Assembly (NCBI GenBank): GCA_963277665.1
Contig: OY728136.1
Location: forward strand, 801,933,123-801,997,122
Reading direction: 5' to 3'
DNA length: 64,000 nt
Source: Viscum album
Lineage: Eukaryota; Streptophyta; Magnoliopsida; Santalales; Viscaceae
Position 1 is the first letter of the stretch. Every line of letters begins with the position of its first letter. Below are positions 1-14,272 of this stretch, piece after piece. The position numbers and the translations under genes were made by a program. Under the pieces are notes generated by a model. The model was given only the letters and a program-made list of their open reading frames with translations, did not search any database and had not been told where the DNA came from.

Positions 1-1099
1 AGAATTGGGTATTGGATATGGGTAAAAGGATTGAGATATAAATTTTTATAATATCAGAAACCTATAGATATTAAAATGGGTGAGTGGAAGAGGTGTGGTG
101 GTATTTATATGTAGAGGAGACTGGTATTTTTTGACCTTTTTGTTCATCAGTTTATTGTTCTCTCTCATGACTATCAATATTTTGGATTAATATGACTATG
201 TATAGTAAATAGGAAATTTTATTTTTATAAGATGTTTTATTACATCATTCATGACACAAAAAGGTATGTATTTGTTTTATAAAGTTCAATACCATAAATT
301 ATTGTATTTCACTATTTACTAAAATGTGAATTATTTTAGAAAAGTATAAAAAGTAACCCAAACTATTTTTCATTGTATTAATTCCAAATCGGACATCATT
401 TTCTAATTGTTTTTCAGAAATACCATAATTTTTATATTTAATTGGGGTCATCATTTTTGTTTTTAAAATTCTGATTTTAATATTATACGCAATTTTATGA
501 AACATTGAAAAATTTACTAATGTCTCATAAATTTATCTTATAATGATAACAAGAAATTATTAAATTATAAATATATTTTATGAAATTATTATTTTTACAT
601 AAATATATTAATTATAAAAATCAATGTAAACATTTCTGTTTCATAAAAATACCAACACATTATTTATCAATTTTAAAACATTTATTTATATAGACCAGGA
701 TATAAATAAATCATATTTTCATTTATAAGATATTAAAATTTTATCTATACATTCATAAGTGAGAATACCATTTTAACAGACATATTATTTTTCCCAATGT
801 CCACATTACTATTTCAATGATTATGGTATTATTCCAAGAGTATGGATTCCTATATTTCTAAAAAACCACTTATTTAATTTATTTATCATTAAATTATATT
901 TTCTATTAAGGTTATATATACAAATTCATATTTTGAATGTATAATATATTATTAAAATAATGTTTTATTTCTATAGATTTGATCATGATTGCGGTCATTA
1001 TAGTGGTTCAATGAGATCCAAATTTTCATATTCTTGATATTTTATTTTCTATTTATTGTCCTTCTATAATATTTGGAAATATTATTTGTTTGATTATTT
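1..1099. other. AT-rich stretch, no gene recognised
   Basis: I see no open frame longer than about 70 codons and no domain match. By position this would hold the RT part of the minus-strand copia relic next door, but I could not trace RT motifs here. Confidence 0.5.
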
Positions 1100-2430
1100 A
1101 GCAATGTATAATTTTTCATTTTTGAGAATAATATATTTTTGGTTATTTATATGATTTATGTGCTTCATAGTTATAAGATATAATTTCCATTGATAAAATT
1201 GTAGGTTGTTTCAATGTATACCTAAACAAATAATGGATTTTTTTCCTGACTCATCATTCATTTGATCATCTCAAAGAAGTTATAAATTCTTGATTCACCA
1301 ACACATTTCTACTTTGGTGTATAAGGAGGACTGATTTTGGATATTATCCCACAATTTATCACCTGATCAAAGAATTCTTAGTTAATATAATCTTTACTAT
1401 GATCTTAGAGAAGTGTCATAATAGTCATAAAGACTAGTTCTCTACTTCACGCTAATATTCCATAAAATATAAATGGATTCAATCTTATAATAAAGTAATT
1501 ATATATCTAAATACCAACTGTAATCATTTGAAAAAGTAATGAATTATTTTACTCAATCCCATTACATTACTGGGAATGGACCACATAAATCAGTATGAAT
1601 TAATTCTAGAAATTAAATGGCTCTTTCCCATTTATAAGAAAATGTGCAATTTGTTATCTTGACCTATAAAAAATCATGAAATACATATAATTCTTTTAAC
1701 TCATATGATTCTAAATACCCTAAAATATGTAATTTCTATAAAATCGTTTTATTTACCTGACCAAGCCCAAAGTTCCACAACTGGGTATGATATGAATAAT
1801 TTTCAATAGATTTGTCATTGATTTACAATATTGGGTTTTCTAGTTCCAGTATAGATAACTCATTGATAATCTATTATACACTATAACATATGTTATTATT
1901 ATATATAAAATATTTGAAAACAAGAAATAAATCCCTATAGTGTCTAAACATGACACTTATATTAGTTTTCTAGTAATTAATGAGCATAATAACAATTATT
2001 CAATAGGAAAAAACAAAGATAATAATATCTCACTTCTATATACAAGGGAATCAAACCATATTCAAATTTGATATTTATATCTTCCTTTTCTATATAATTG
2101 AATCTATATGGTTCTTGAATTTGAGAAAATGTGTGTGATCCATTTGAATTAACTGATACCCAACATGTTGAAATATATTGATTTCATTCAATGAAAGAAA
2201 TTCCTAAAGTATAATTGTAACATATATTCATCTTCCTAACACTTTTGTTATTATTATAATGGCCAATATTTCCTAATAGAAAGAAGATAACCCCTGTCTC
2301 ATTTCTATCCCTATGTATTAGTCACATTTTGGAAGGATGGTGTATTGGTTTATTTATAATGGACTTGGTTTTAGACCCCCTAGCATTTCCCTTCCTCTTC
2401 TTGTTAACCTTATGGAATGAATAATTGGTA
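1100..2430 (-). pseudogene. Ty1/copia gag-pol relic (gag end, protease, integrase)
   Basis: Read on the minus strand, the copia domain order is clear despite many stops and frameshifts. Gag's end and the protease lie at about 2250-1960 (a WVSVNSNGSH stretch where the family has W-[IV]-L-D-T-G-x-G-S-H, so the catalytic DTG is lost; then NNCYYAH for NNCYYVP). The GAG-pre-integrase domain is at about 1800-1650 (LWNFGLGQVN, cf. LWHxRLGHxN). The integrase core is at 1650-1240: ELIHTDLCGPF near 1575, then about 85 residues later SPPYTPK-KCVGES, matching PYTPQQNGVAER. A weak continuation (YIETTYNFIN) reaches about 1140. Domain spacing agrees with the family. LTRs were not found. It is a long-dead element; no product is expected. 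Confidence 0.8.
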
Positions 2431-4293
2431 TTATTTATATCCTTATAAGCTTGGATATATACATACAAATTATTTAGGATTTAATTATACATGTTATTAA
2501 TTATGTAATCAATAATTAAATTCAATAAACAATTCAGTAAAAAGGAAATAATAAAATAATATTTTACATCTTTTTAAATTTGAACCCTACTAACAAAAGA
2601 CTATAAATTTACCCGATCATCAGAAGTATATGAGGTCCTACATGATTTCTTCTACTAGAACGAATATATATAGACCTCTTGATATCTAACATAATTCTTG
2701 TTGAGCATTTTCATAATACAACTCTTAAGGATAAGATAGTATTTAGAAATAATATCTTTCCTCAAGTATTTTATGGAACATAATAGACAAATATAACAAG
2801 ACAAAACAATAAACATGTTTTCCGTCTTCCATACAATTCATGAAATTATCATTATCCAGTTTTATTTCTTATTGATGGGTCTCAGTCGGAATTGTGGATT
2901 ACAGAACATAAGGCTTCGTCTCATGGTGTTGTATTATACTCTATCACATATACCACTATTAGAAGTTATGTTTTAGAAAGATATTCTATTTAGTTAAATT
3001 TTGATCATATTGAAATTTTATTTGGTTTTTTACATTTTATATACAAAAAATATACATATTATATTATTAATTTATGTTGACTGCTAGTATACATTCTCAC
3101 ATTATAAATTTTCTATGTCTCCAATAATTTTTTAAAATATTAGTAGTCCTCAACTACTATATTTGGAATACCATGTTGCATGAGTATTCTGTTAGAAATT
3201 GTCCCCAAAATACCACCACATAGTATAAAATATTTGTTTATAAAAAAACTCTAAGAGACAAAAGAAGACAATAATATTTCTGACTGTATTAGTTGTCATC
3301 TCCATAGGCTATTTAGTGGAATCCCATCTTCATAAAAAAAATTACTTTTCATTGTTAAGGAATTTCGCTCTACAGTTGAAAAAAGATAGAATAATTTTTT
3401 TTTCTTTTTCAACATCAGATATGTCTACCCCTTCTCTCATAATAACTCCCTAGTAGTATGAAAAACTCTAAAATATGCAGGAAGAGCACCGAAGAAACAT
3501 ATTTCACCTAAAAATAGAGTGGAGGAAAATATTCGATGACATAACATTTTCATTATTTTAATTTTTATTTTATATCATCGAATGAAATAATTTTCAATTT
3601 TACATGATTATACTATGAGATCATACTAACAAGTTAAACATATTTTCAATTATAATGAATTCAATACACATATTAAATTTATCTTTGTATTCTTTTTTAT
3701 TAATATAATATGTGACCTTGCATAAAAATACACATTCAGAATATTATATATTTTTGACATGATAATATAAATAAATATTTAAGAGATCATGATCCATTAA
3801 CTATTGGTTAATAATTCTATATAATAATGGATTAACCAACATCCAAAGATTATTCTTATATTAATACCTATATTGTATTGTATCGCCAATAACTGACTTG
3901 CACTCCTTTTGTTTGGATTACACATTCTATCAACTTGAACGACGTCCTCACAAACTCCAATAATCATACCAATATATAATCACCTGAAATTATAGGGAAC
4001 CCTAGGTGTGAAATTAAATTCTATAACATAAAGGTGGAAAACATTCCATTACACAAATTAATGTTACAGGGACTGTGCACAGAACATCAGAATTAAATAA
4101 TTATAACATTTTATAAACCAAAAATGAAACAATTAAATAATATAAATTATTAAATGAACTATCTGCAACAATTCATAGTTCATGATCAGTCAACAAGCTA
4201 TTAAATTGCATGTGATAAATTGAATTTTATAATATTCGACTTGAAGACGTTTTTAATGAGTTAACTTGCCTTGAATTAATTTTAAGTAATTAT
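2431..4293. other. AT-rich intergenic or decayed repeat sequence
   Basis: No domain, RNA gene or clear repeat end could be supported. It may include the missing 5' part of the copia relic and its LTR. Confidence 0.4.
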
Positions 4294-7200
4294 TGTTACA
4301 TCCCAAAAGACCTGAAATAATTTTTTTCAATTATTGAAATATATTTTCTATATAATTTTTAACTATTATTATTTCTAAGGTCCACTTAAACCTAAAATAG
4401 ATCATCAAAAATGAATTTATGACTATTAACACATTATATAGGTCAGACTGGTTGGACCCATAATGAAGTAGTCCATCTCCTGATTGGGTGTCCATTGAAA
4501 AGTTATATATATATAATAATAATCAATGAAAACAATCTTCCAAAGAATACTTTATACCCAATTATTTTTATATTTTAAATAGTTTTCAATGGGAACCATT
4601 ATATAAACATTCAAACGATGTATTGTCTATTCAATTAAACAAAATTCCAAGGGAATCTTAGAACATTCTTCCATCAGATCCATTGTCTTTTTAAATAATT
4701 AGGATTCTAATAATAATTTAAACTATCCTTAATGGGAACAATTATTCTTTTAATTAAAGATAAACATTCGGTGGTTTGAATTTAGTACCCATGATCTACG
4801 CAAAGAAATTTCAAACAAATCTATCTAACACACAATGTACTCATATCACAGTATAGCTAAAAATCTATCATACTGGTAGTTATTAATGTGATGCAATATA
4901 AACATTAATTTTTTATCATGATTAATAAAAAAACACATCAATATTAGATCAATCCTATTTTGGAAATACGGACTCGAATATATGTTCCATGAATTATGTT
5001 AGGACTATAACAAAACCATATTTCTAAATCATAGAAAATGTTCTTGAAATTTTAATGTTTTCAACATAAATAATCACATATTCTATAGAATACAAATTTA
5101 AGGACCCTTTGGCACAATAGAATCATAAAAACACAATATTTAAAATTTATGGTTTGGTTCCATGTTTTAAAACACTAAATCCACAAAACCCAAACCCAAA
5201 TTTCCAAAATGGTTGTGAGAAATTTAATTTAATCCTTGAAAAAATAAAAGAAATGCTAAATTGGTACCTTATTTTAATGATGTTGGTAGTTTGATTATCA
5301 AACCATTAATGTGTCATTTATGAATAGTTCTACACCTGGAATCATCTATTTCATCCTTACATTATTCCCAATTCATTAATCATATTTAAAAATTTCCAAT
5401 GTTCTAGCGTGGAAATAAAGATATTTATTATCTCTATTCGATCTCCTAATAAACATGAACTCAATTGTGAAAACATGATTGATCAAACCAAGTTATTAAT
5501 TTGGAATCACCCTCTAAGAACTTGATAACATATGATAAGAGATATTATCCCATTAAATTCATCAAAATATTGGATATTAAAATTAAAGAGGTTAATGTGT
5601 GCCTTTAAACAAAGGTTATAAATTATAAAACGAAACTTCGGTCTATGTAATGTAATAATATTTACATTATAACTATTAACATATGACTTTCTTAATAAAA
5701 GTTTCCTAAATGCAATACATATTTTCTCACTATCTCATAAAACTATACTATTTAATTTGATAAAATAAAAACCATTTACTCAGCCCATAATATCCTTATA
5801 TAATTTTAATTACCCTAAATATCCTATGTTCATTCAAAAAAAATTATTTTCTCATATTCACGCCAATGAACAAACAACAATTAAATACATTGAGAAATTA
5901 ATTAAATCAAACTTATTATAAATATAAATAATTTTATTGATTTGTTTACATGGGATGATCCATAAATTTATGTTCAGTATCCCCTGAATTTGTGTCCCAC
6001 TTCTTCCTAAACATATATTATGTATAATTAGTTGAAGTTGTAGATACACATAGTGTGTGTCCTTTTGGTCCTTATCTTGATTACTACGAGTCAAAACCAT
6101 AGATAAAGAGGGGAGTTTAAAAACACATTCAGCATTTTAAGGATATAAGGAATGTCATAGCTATGACTACATCCTTCAAAAAAAATTATGTGCAATATAA
6201 TTTCTACTTCTCTTGAAATATCATAAAGTATGATGCACATTTCTATCATCATCCTTTTGTTGCTTTATTTTTTTTTTGGTGAAATTTCTCGATGGAAATA
6301 CCTTCTCATACCATGGAATGAATTTCATAAAGGTATTACCATCATAGTCAACTTAGTCCTATGATATATATCTTACTCAAATAAAATGCGACAAATTCAA
6401 TCTTCATCATTCAACCAATGTCATGCCACCACTGACACATCCAACAAAAATAACTTCACCAAGTATTCAATGTTTTGTTTTTTACCTTGAGTCAATGAAT
6501 ACAATAAAATGATATAAAATGATAAGGATGTCAAGTATGGAGACCAATATAGATGTACCTAGATTGTAATAACCAATGAATCTTGAAACATGTGGTATTC
6601 CTATTGGCAATTTTGTACTAATATACTCGTCAACCTGAGATATTTAATTGAAAAATTCATATAAAGAAGTCTAAATGGTTATAAGACACCGATACGTAAT
6701 AATAAGACAACATACGATTCTTGTCTATATGATGTATATATGACATATAAATATATTTATGATTTGTTTCATAGTATCTTGAGTTTATCATTATAGATGG
6801 AAATTTCTATAACATTTTGATACGACGTGTAAAATAAGGAAATTACCATGTAAACTGTGGATGAAGAAGTATCAACAATATTATGGAAAGTAAAAAACAC
6901 ATCTCTATATCAAAAATAAACCATGTAATGGATATCAATGAAGATTAAGTTGTTAGTTATAGGTAACCCACTAACAATAAATTGTTCATGATGTTAACAT
7001 TATAACATCATTCATGTAGGTGGTAAAACTAACTATAATAAGAAAATTTTATAACTACTAAATTAGTAAGTAAATGTTATTATATAGTAATAATAAAACC
7101 TATAATATATAAAATTTATTTGAAAACCATGAAATTAAAGTAAAAAAACAATATTCAAGGATCCCATGGTGAAGAAAATAACAATTATTATGTAGATGAT

Positions 7201-8695
7201 AACACACAAACTGAATAATTGAATATTCTATTCGATACCATATTAGAAATGATGGACGTGAGAAAACTTATGACTATATTTTCAAAAATTAGGTAGTTTC
7301 AATTTATAGAGATAATTTTTTCCTGGATTTAAGATGAAATAAAATTCATGGTCAGGCGTGAGGTTGGCAGAGGATGTGTCCTTTTATAGGTGAGCATGAG
7401 TAGAATATTCATTAAAATCCATTCCATAATGAATAGATAAATTAATTTCACATTGGAACGTAATATAAAGGTTTAAATAATTGAAATATTATATGTGGAT
7501 ATTTATATTTTCATCATCCCATAATGTAGAGAAATTGTTTTTGAGAAATTTTTTGAATTTTTAGTTAAATCCTTTTAAATCATTACACCCTTATCATGGT
7601 AACTCCATTTATACATCTATATTTTATTTTAATTTATAAAAAAATGTTTTCCTTTTTACCATATTATTAAACTATGATTCCAATTATAAAAACCTTTTTA
7701 TTATATTCACTTTTTAAAATTTATGAAATTTATTCTTAAAAGAATAAGTGCTCAACACATAAATTTTTTTTATAAAAATATATTCTTATGCCCATTATTT
7801 TATTTAAATTTATTCACAACAAATAATTATTATATAAACATTAATTTATTTCAAATTATGGATAAAAAACATATTCCATAAAATATATTACTAAATTTTT
7901 TTAATTTAACATATTAATAAAAATGACCAAAATAATGAAAAATAATTCTTTTAAATTTATCCCTTATTAAATGAATTTATTCACATATATATATATATAT
8001 TTTTCTTAAAATGATTCAATTTTATCAATATTATAGTATTGTAATATTTATTTCAATTTATTAAAAACATACAATTTATAAATAATAATTATATTGACAT
8101 AAAAAATATATGAATCCATATTTTCATAACATATTATGTTTAACTATGCATTTTTTATTACATTTTGAACATATTTATTATATGTGGATTATATTATGTT
8201 TATTTTAATAATTATTTGAAAACATTATTATACTTATTGGATACATGTATGAACAATCTCTATTTATCCATCCACCAAATATTCAACAACTATATCTATT
8301 ATAATCATATTATGATTCCATATATTACATTTATTATATCTCTTAAATCAATCATCTTATCCATTTGACTATTTCTCAAAAATAATATTATGATTCTATC
8401 TTTTTCTCATAGAACATAGTTATAATAATTTCTATGTTCTTAATGTAAAACCTTGATCATAATTATTTCAAGTTTAAATACTTTTTATTTTCTTGTGTTT
8501 TTAATCCTATTATTGTTTTATTAATAATGTTTCGTAGTTCAATATCATAATGTCTAAATTTTATTCATTAATTTTAATATTGTATCTCATTAAAATATAT
8601 TTGGTTTTTTTACTAATTGGTTTCAGGAATTAAAATATATCAAATTGTAAATATTAAATAAATGGTAATTATATTACAAAATTTAAAGGTGTTGA
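4294..8695 (-). repeat. Element G 3' LTR
   Basis: The upper edge is set by a purine tract at 8696-8708. The lower edge is tentative, at TGTTACATCCC (4294). On the minus strand it has a TATA box (7390-7381), then the two module copies near 7035-7008 and 6880-6852, with the same 350 and 540 bp spacing as in elements A and B. Heavily diverged. Confidence 0.6.
7381..7390 (-). promoter_or_regulatory. TATA box of element G 3' LTR
   Basis: Minus-strand CCTATAAAAG, followed by a diverged module pair at the spacing conserved in the family. Probably inactive. Confidence 0.5.
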
Positions 8696-8708
8696 ATTCC
8701 TCCCTCAT
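8696..8708 (-). other. Polypurine tract of element G
   Basis: Minus-strand ATGAGGGAGGAAT directly precedes the 3' LTR. The preceding bases match the segment before the PPT of element A (27228-27262), including a GAAATTATTTTA run. It is the plus-strand primer site for reverse transcription. Confidence 0.65.
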
Positions 8709-8739
8709 AAAATAATTTCATCCTGGAAATTTCATTATT

Positions 8740-9170
8740 TTGATGAAAATAATTATTGTATTACAATATAGGGATCGTAGTCTATTTCCTAAAACATTTG
8801 ATTTATCCAGATAACATTAACCGGGTGGGTGGACTATTTTCAATACATTATATCCTAAATCCATGATTTCTTCTGGTTATTCCATATAAAATCAAATATC
8901 TCTATTCATTGAATCCATGACTATTTCAAGGGCACTAGTAAGACTGAATTGAATCACTACACGCTCATAGTTTCCATAACATTTACAAAATTTTTCTTTT
9001 ATAAAAACTACATCGAATAAAAATTCAATTATACATATACAAAACCAATGTATTGTATTGATATAAATGTATCCCAATATATCATTAGTCTTGATAAAAT
9101 TAATTCTCAAAACCCTCAAAATTAGTTTCCAATACTTTGAACCGATGATGAACCTTAATCTCATAAGCCT
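8740..9170 (-). pseudogene. Element G integrase C-terminus and chromodomain relic
   Basis: An open frame of about 90 codons on the minus strand (9164-8892) ends in SALEIVMDSMNRDI. This aligns with the stretch before the chromodomain in element A (IKILDTREHVRRN). Then WNNQKKSW-(stop)-DIM matches the chromodomain core WRNHKTEEATWEPEEHM. It lies immediately upstream of the PPT, where integrase should end. The alignment is by eye and weak in places, but position and order agree. Confidence 0.55.
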
Positions 9171-9379
9171 AATATGGTATCAATAACATTAATGTCAATC
9201 AAACGTAGAGACATATATGTTACCAAAATTATCAAAATCAATATATATTTCATGAATATTTCAATTAAAATAGAATAAATAAAAATACATTAGAAACATA
9301 AACCTTGAAACCCAATAAGTAAATATATAAATTAAAAATCTTCCATAATATAAATGGAATAGATCCTTGCATTATTTAG

Positions 9380-9930
9380 AATATAACTCTCTATATAGGG
9401 TATTGACATGTGTAATTACCAAGTTCATTACAATGAATACACTGAACTCCTCAAAAATTATTTACACAAATAGAAACATTAACAAACAAAAAACATTTTC
9501 CTACCATTTTGAATATTATTTTAGAAGATTTGAAGAACATTTCGGAAATATAGGAATCTGAATATTCTTCACTATATGTTTATTTCCACCTGACCATTCA
9601 TCAAATAACATATTCAACATATGATATGACCTAGTAATATCACTAAAGATTACATTATTAAACTTATATCATGATAGCTAATTGGGAATAATCTCAATAT
9701 CATTATATCTAGTCACCATCCTATTTGGTTTCCCACAGTCACCAAATCTAACATCATATCAAATGATAAAGTTGCATTTCTGGTTCAATCTATTTACTAA
9801 AACCATAAAGCACAGTGCAAGTAACAATAATCATCGTGAAACACAACATGATATTAAATCATTATTTATAGTATGTCTAGATCTTGACTCATTATTTTCA
9901 ATAAATAAAACCATAGGTTTAACCTAGGTT
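9380..9930 (-). pseudogene. Element G gag relic with zinc knuckle
   Basis: Minus-strand 9442-9396 reads CIHCNELGNYTCQYP, matching the last knuckle of element A gag (CYHYREMGHYGNECP) with His changed to Asn and two residues lost. Further upstream, plus-strand 9785-9835 (ACTAAAACCATAAAG, then CAAGTAACAATAATCAT) matches 48767-48812 of element B at the same distance from the PBS. So this is the 5' interior of the element. Integrase sequence follows only about 230 bp later, showing that most of pol was deleted. Confidence 0.55.
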
Positions 9931-12499
9931 ATTCATTATCATCATATATTCAAATCCATCATTATGGTTTCTAAATATATATTTTTTAATTTCCCAAAAA
10001 TATCCACTAGGAGTGTCAAACTAGGTGTGCATCCATGGAAAACTCACAATTCACCTGAATTATGGTCGATCTATACTCGTACGAATGTTTTGGGGTTATA
10101 TCCACTAATGAATCTATTCTTAAACAGCATACACTTTTTTTAAGAAGGGAAGAATTTATAGGACAACATCACATTTATATAGTTATAAAAATTATATGAT
10201 GTAATCATATACTTAGACTCATCGTATGGGTTCTTTAGTGATGGTTTCTCAACATATTTTCGAATGTTTAACTGATCCTTATTTTGATAACAAATAAAGA
10301 GAGCCAAAATTTTCTTACCGAAATATTACATTTGAATAGATGAAAATTCATTGTAAATCATATGGAACCTTTATAGAATCATATAGGTCTATTTCCATTG
10401 GATACTTAGATATATAATCATCCATTTCATAAGTGATCTATAATATCTCATAGTAAGTTCATCATAAGCATCACCCCTCTTAGACATGTACTACATAATA
10501 CCATTCTTCGTTACCCATCAATAATATAATAAATTGTGAGATAATTTTCTAAATAAGGTTAAATAATGTAGTTATCAACATAGATTGATAATAATAGTAT
10601 TAGAACATCAGAATATCACTTGAAAACCATGCCTTCATATAATAAATAATAAATATCAGGAATGGATTAAATATTGTAATTGTATAAGAAATGAATCATA
10701 ACATAATAAAATAACATGATCCCTCAGAACATAAGATCGGAACAATAAAATGATTTTTTTCCATATACACAATAATAAAAATCCATTTCCTTCTTATTCA
10801 TGACACATTTCCATGACTATCATAATGGAATGGGTTCGTTCCCAAATCAACATAGTATCCATGGTTGACACCCAAGCATATTATAGTGTTCTGGGTTTAA
10901 TCTGAAATCTATGATTCTTGTCATGGTTCACTATCATGAGTATCATGTTGGAAAAATTCATTACTAAACTACGGTCACCCCCCCCTTCATGTCTTATTTA
11001 AGTAATGCAATCTAAATGATTAAATAAAAACAATAGAGGTAGATATAAGTCCCACATATCACATAATCCATAAATTTGGGTCTTAAGAGATCATAAAATA
11101 TTCATCATCTCATAATTAGTGCAGATAGAAATATGTTTCATAAATATTTCATTATAGTATAACATAATGAAATGAAACTGGTTTAATAAAATTTTTATAA
11201 ATTCATCAAATCTGAACCCTTAGAAAATTATTTGGTTTCATAAACACATTCTATTAAAAAAAATTATCATAAACCATCCATATAAATAATAAGGACTTTA
11301 TAATTAGATCAAATCCCCAGTAAAAAATCAGAATGGACAATTTTTGTGGTCATTGAGGAATGAAGTTCCATAAAAGATCATTTGAAATAATCATGGGGAA
11401 AATAATTTCATTTCGAATCAATTCTATGAAATATAAAAAATTCACCAATATTATAGAAATTATTACTATGAAATAGATCGATGATACCATGTAATGTATG
11501 ATTTAAAAATCTATTCATCATGATGGTGTAAAATTTTTCTTATGAAATATAAGTTATTATAATGATTCATTTCAGATATTCAGTAAAATGAAAAACCTAT
11601 ATCATTTGGAAAATAAAAAAAGATTTTTATTTTTATTTGTTATGAAATATTATATCATTCAAATAAATGTATTAATAAAATCATTATATGGTATTAATTT
11701 AATCATTAATACATTTTTTGAAAACATAGAACATCATAGGGAATAGGTTTATGATTTAGGGGTGAAATAAATTCGATGTTTTTGTAAAAACATTCATTTG
11801 GAATCTCAAATACCTAAAGAGTGGAAATTGAAATGACAAAAATATAATTTCAATTTATTAGAAAATAATAAAAAATTAATTATTTTCTGAGAGTTGTATA
11901 ATAAGATCTCATCATTGGAAGCATAATCATAAGCAATCCATTTAAAAATGAGATTGCAACATAAAACCTTCACAGGTATATGTATCTTTTAAATCATAAT
12001 TCCCAAGAATTAATGAAAATTATATGAATGTGTATATTAAATAATTACCATGATAATTATCATAAAATATTTTAATGGTTTTTAAATATGAAAAAAACTA
12101 GTGGGGTATAAGTCATTTTTATGATAGAGATAAATGTAACACGATAATCAAATACCATAAGTCACATATTACTTACTAATAATTTGGAACTATTATATAA
12201 TAAATATTGGATTATTTTAAATCTATTCAAGAATAATAAAAATGTTTATATCATGACATATATTATTTTTTATGGCGTTTTATTACTCTTTTATTAAAAT
12301 CATCTTGTTAAAATCATGGTTTTTGCAATGACTGCTTTATTTTTCATGAATGGTTTTATTTGGGGTTTTATATCCGTTTACAAAGATGATTGTTTCATAA
12401 TCTCAAGACTATTAATCATGATATTAATATCTTATATATTAACTATATATTAATTTATAGTATTCCATTAAATACACATATGAAAAATTATATACAACG

Positions 12500-12720
12500 T
12501 TCTTGGAGACATTATGACGTACGTACGCATTAGTGAAATTTCCATTTTTAGAAATTATAGATTGAATGAAAGGTAAATAATATATCATCAATTAATATTC
12601 ATTTTGATTTAATATATATATATATATAATGAATTCATTAAACTTATCCTCATAACTTTCCATGTAATGTGTAAGTGATAAATTAATCACAATGCTTCGT
12701 GAGGCGGTAGTCCTCCATGA
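12500..12720 (-). promoter_or_regulatory. Paired leader module in element G 5' LTR
   Basis: TTGGAGACATTATGACGTACGTACG at one end and TGAGGCGGTAGTCCTCCATG at the other, about 185 bp apart, match the two modules found in every long LTR of this window. Confidence 0.55.
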
Positions 12721-13124
12721 ACATTGTCAACAGTTTCATTTTTCAATTTAATGGAATATGAGATGAATATAGGTTATTATATCAATTTAATAAAATATAA
12801 ATATGTTTTAGATACTTTTTTTCAATATTTCAATTATTTGTATATGAATAATGGCGGTAAGAGAACCATTAAAGTGAAAGATCATATTGAAGTCAATTGC
12901 TTTCGCTTACAAAAACCTTATTTGTATCCCTCATTAAGTATATTCATATTGGAATTTTGGGAAGAAAATAAAATATATGAATCATATTAGGATGGTAGGG
13001 AGGGTTGTTTCTTGGTTTTTTCATGCCAAATGTATTATCAATTGTTATTAAGTGAGAGGTGGATGTTTCTATTTACAATTGAGGAGGAGTGACATTTTTT
13101 TAAATACACAAGACTATTAAATAA

Positions 13125-13215
13125 CGGTAAGCCACTCTAACCTGATGGTTAGAAAAATTGATATATTATTGGGTTTATGGGTGATATTTTGATTCCCCAC
13201 GTCTAACAAAAAATA
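13125..13215 (+). mobile_element. tRNA-derived SINE-like relic
   Basis: CTAACCTGATGGTTAG resembles an RNA polymerase III A box. About 45 bp on, ATTTTGATTCCCCAC resembles a B box (GGTTCGATTCCCC) with substitutions. The layout is that of the tRNA-related head of a plant SINE. No poly(A)/T tail or target duplication was defined, so the ends are approximate. A decayed tRNA pseudogene is the alternative. Confidence 0.45.
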
Positions 13216-14272
13216 ATGTTTTAAACATTTTACTCATTAACCATTATGTTTTACTTAATTTTACGATTTTAACTTTCACTATGCTGATTTGTATATTTTT
13301 ATTTAGCAGGGTAATTTATCCTTTAAGAAAAAGCATAAAATGATCCTTATTATATAATTTCATAAAATTTAATCTCTATATTAAATATTATTTATTAAAT
13401 TAAAATATTATGTGTGTGGAAATTTAATTTCAACATTGGGACATATGATGCACAAATCACATTTTCAACCTTATTCACAATATTTAATTTTTTTTCACAT
13501 TATTTTAATTTACTACCAAAAATGAATTCGGAATTTAAATTTTGATGAATATAAACATGAAATAAATTTTATCAGACTCAAATAAAGGAAGTGGATGATT
13601 TTATTATAAGATTTATCTCATATATGGGATGAAAAAATAGTTTTCAAAACTCAAACAATTCAAAAGTATAGAAAATTTAAATCTAGAAAATCATTATGAA
13701 TGTATTTCTAATGACCATAATTATATTTATACAAATACTATTTAACTAATTTTACAGTTAAATAAATATTAAAATTATTTGGTTCTTATATATTCCTTAA
13801 ATAAAATGTATGTTCTTAATAAAAGTATATTTTTTTAATTTATCACAAAATTAGTATTTTTATGTAATTGTTAAAAATTAACTAATATTTAATTTTTTTA
13901 AGATCTATTTAAAATATTATATTCAGTATTGGAAATTAAGTTTATAAAATTGGAAAAATTTAATTTTTTTCCCAAGAAAATTGATAATTTTTTAAGCAGA
14001 TAATATTTTAAATTCTACAGTCCCTATAATAATAATTTTTTTACTTTGTATCAATATTTTTTTATTATATGAAATATTTATACTTATTTTTTTATTGTTT
14101 TTATTCAAAATCATAGTGAAATATTTTATATTTCTCTTGTAATGGTCATCTGTAAAAAAATATTTCTAGTATAACACTATTCATCAAAACTATGTGTTTT
14201 TTGTATCAGAAGATATTAATGAAATTAAAAAATTTCAAAAAAAACCATTTTCATGACATTTAAAGGTGTTAC

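Larger units (their letters stand above)
4294..14272 (-). mobile_element. Element G: old long-LTR chromovirus, pol mostly deleted
   Basis: Two long LTRs on the minus strand (about 10.1-14.27 kb as 5' LTR, about 4.29-8.70 kb as 3' LTR) flank only about 1.4 kb of interior. Both LTR starts read, on the plus strand, as an ATTTAAAGGTGTT end (at 8683-8694 and 14258-14270), and both contain the module pair shared with elements A and B. The interior keeps gag zinc-knuckle sequence and the integrase C-terminus with chromodomain, while protease, RT, RNase H and the integrase core are missing. The outer ends are approximate and no target-site duplication was recognised. The whole-element call rests on these matched landmarks. 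Confidence 0.65.
10100..14272 (-). repeat. Element G 5' LTR
   Basis: It contains the module pair in minus orientation (12535-12500 with GACGTACGTACGCAT, and 12720-12690) and a GAGAGGTG promoter-flank remnant near 13050 at the expected distance. Its upper end (14258-14272) matches the upper end of the 3' LTR. The lower edge, 10.09-10.13 kb, is inferred from the distance to gag. A SINE-like insertion lies at about 13.13-13.22 kb. Confidence 0.55.

Noticed and set aside
7985..8002. TA microsatellites (also near 12613 and 31637)
   Set aside because: Short, ordinary runs in AT-rich DNA with no further structure.
12724..12990. An 88-codon open frame as a host gene
   Set aside because: It lies wholly inside G's 5' LTR between the modules and the promoter remnant, with no domain match.
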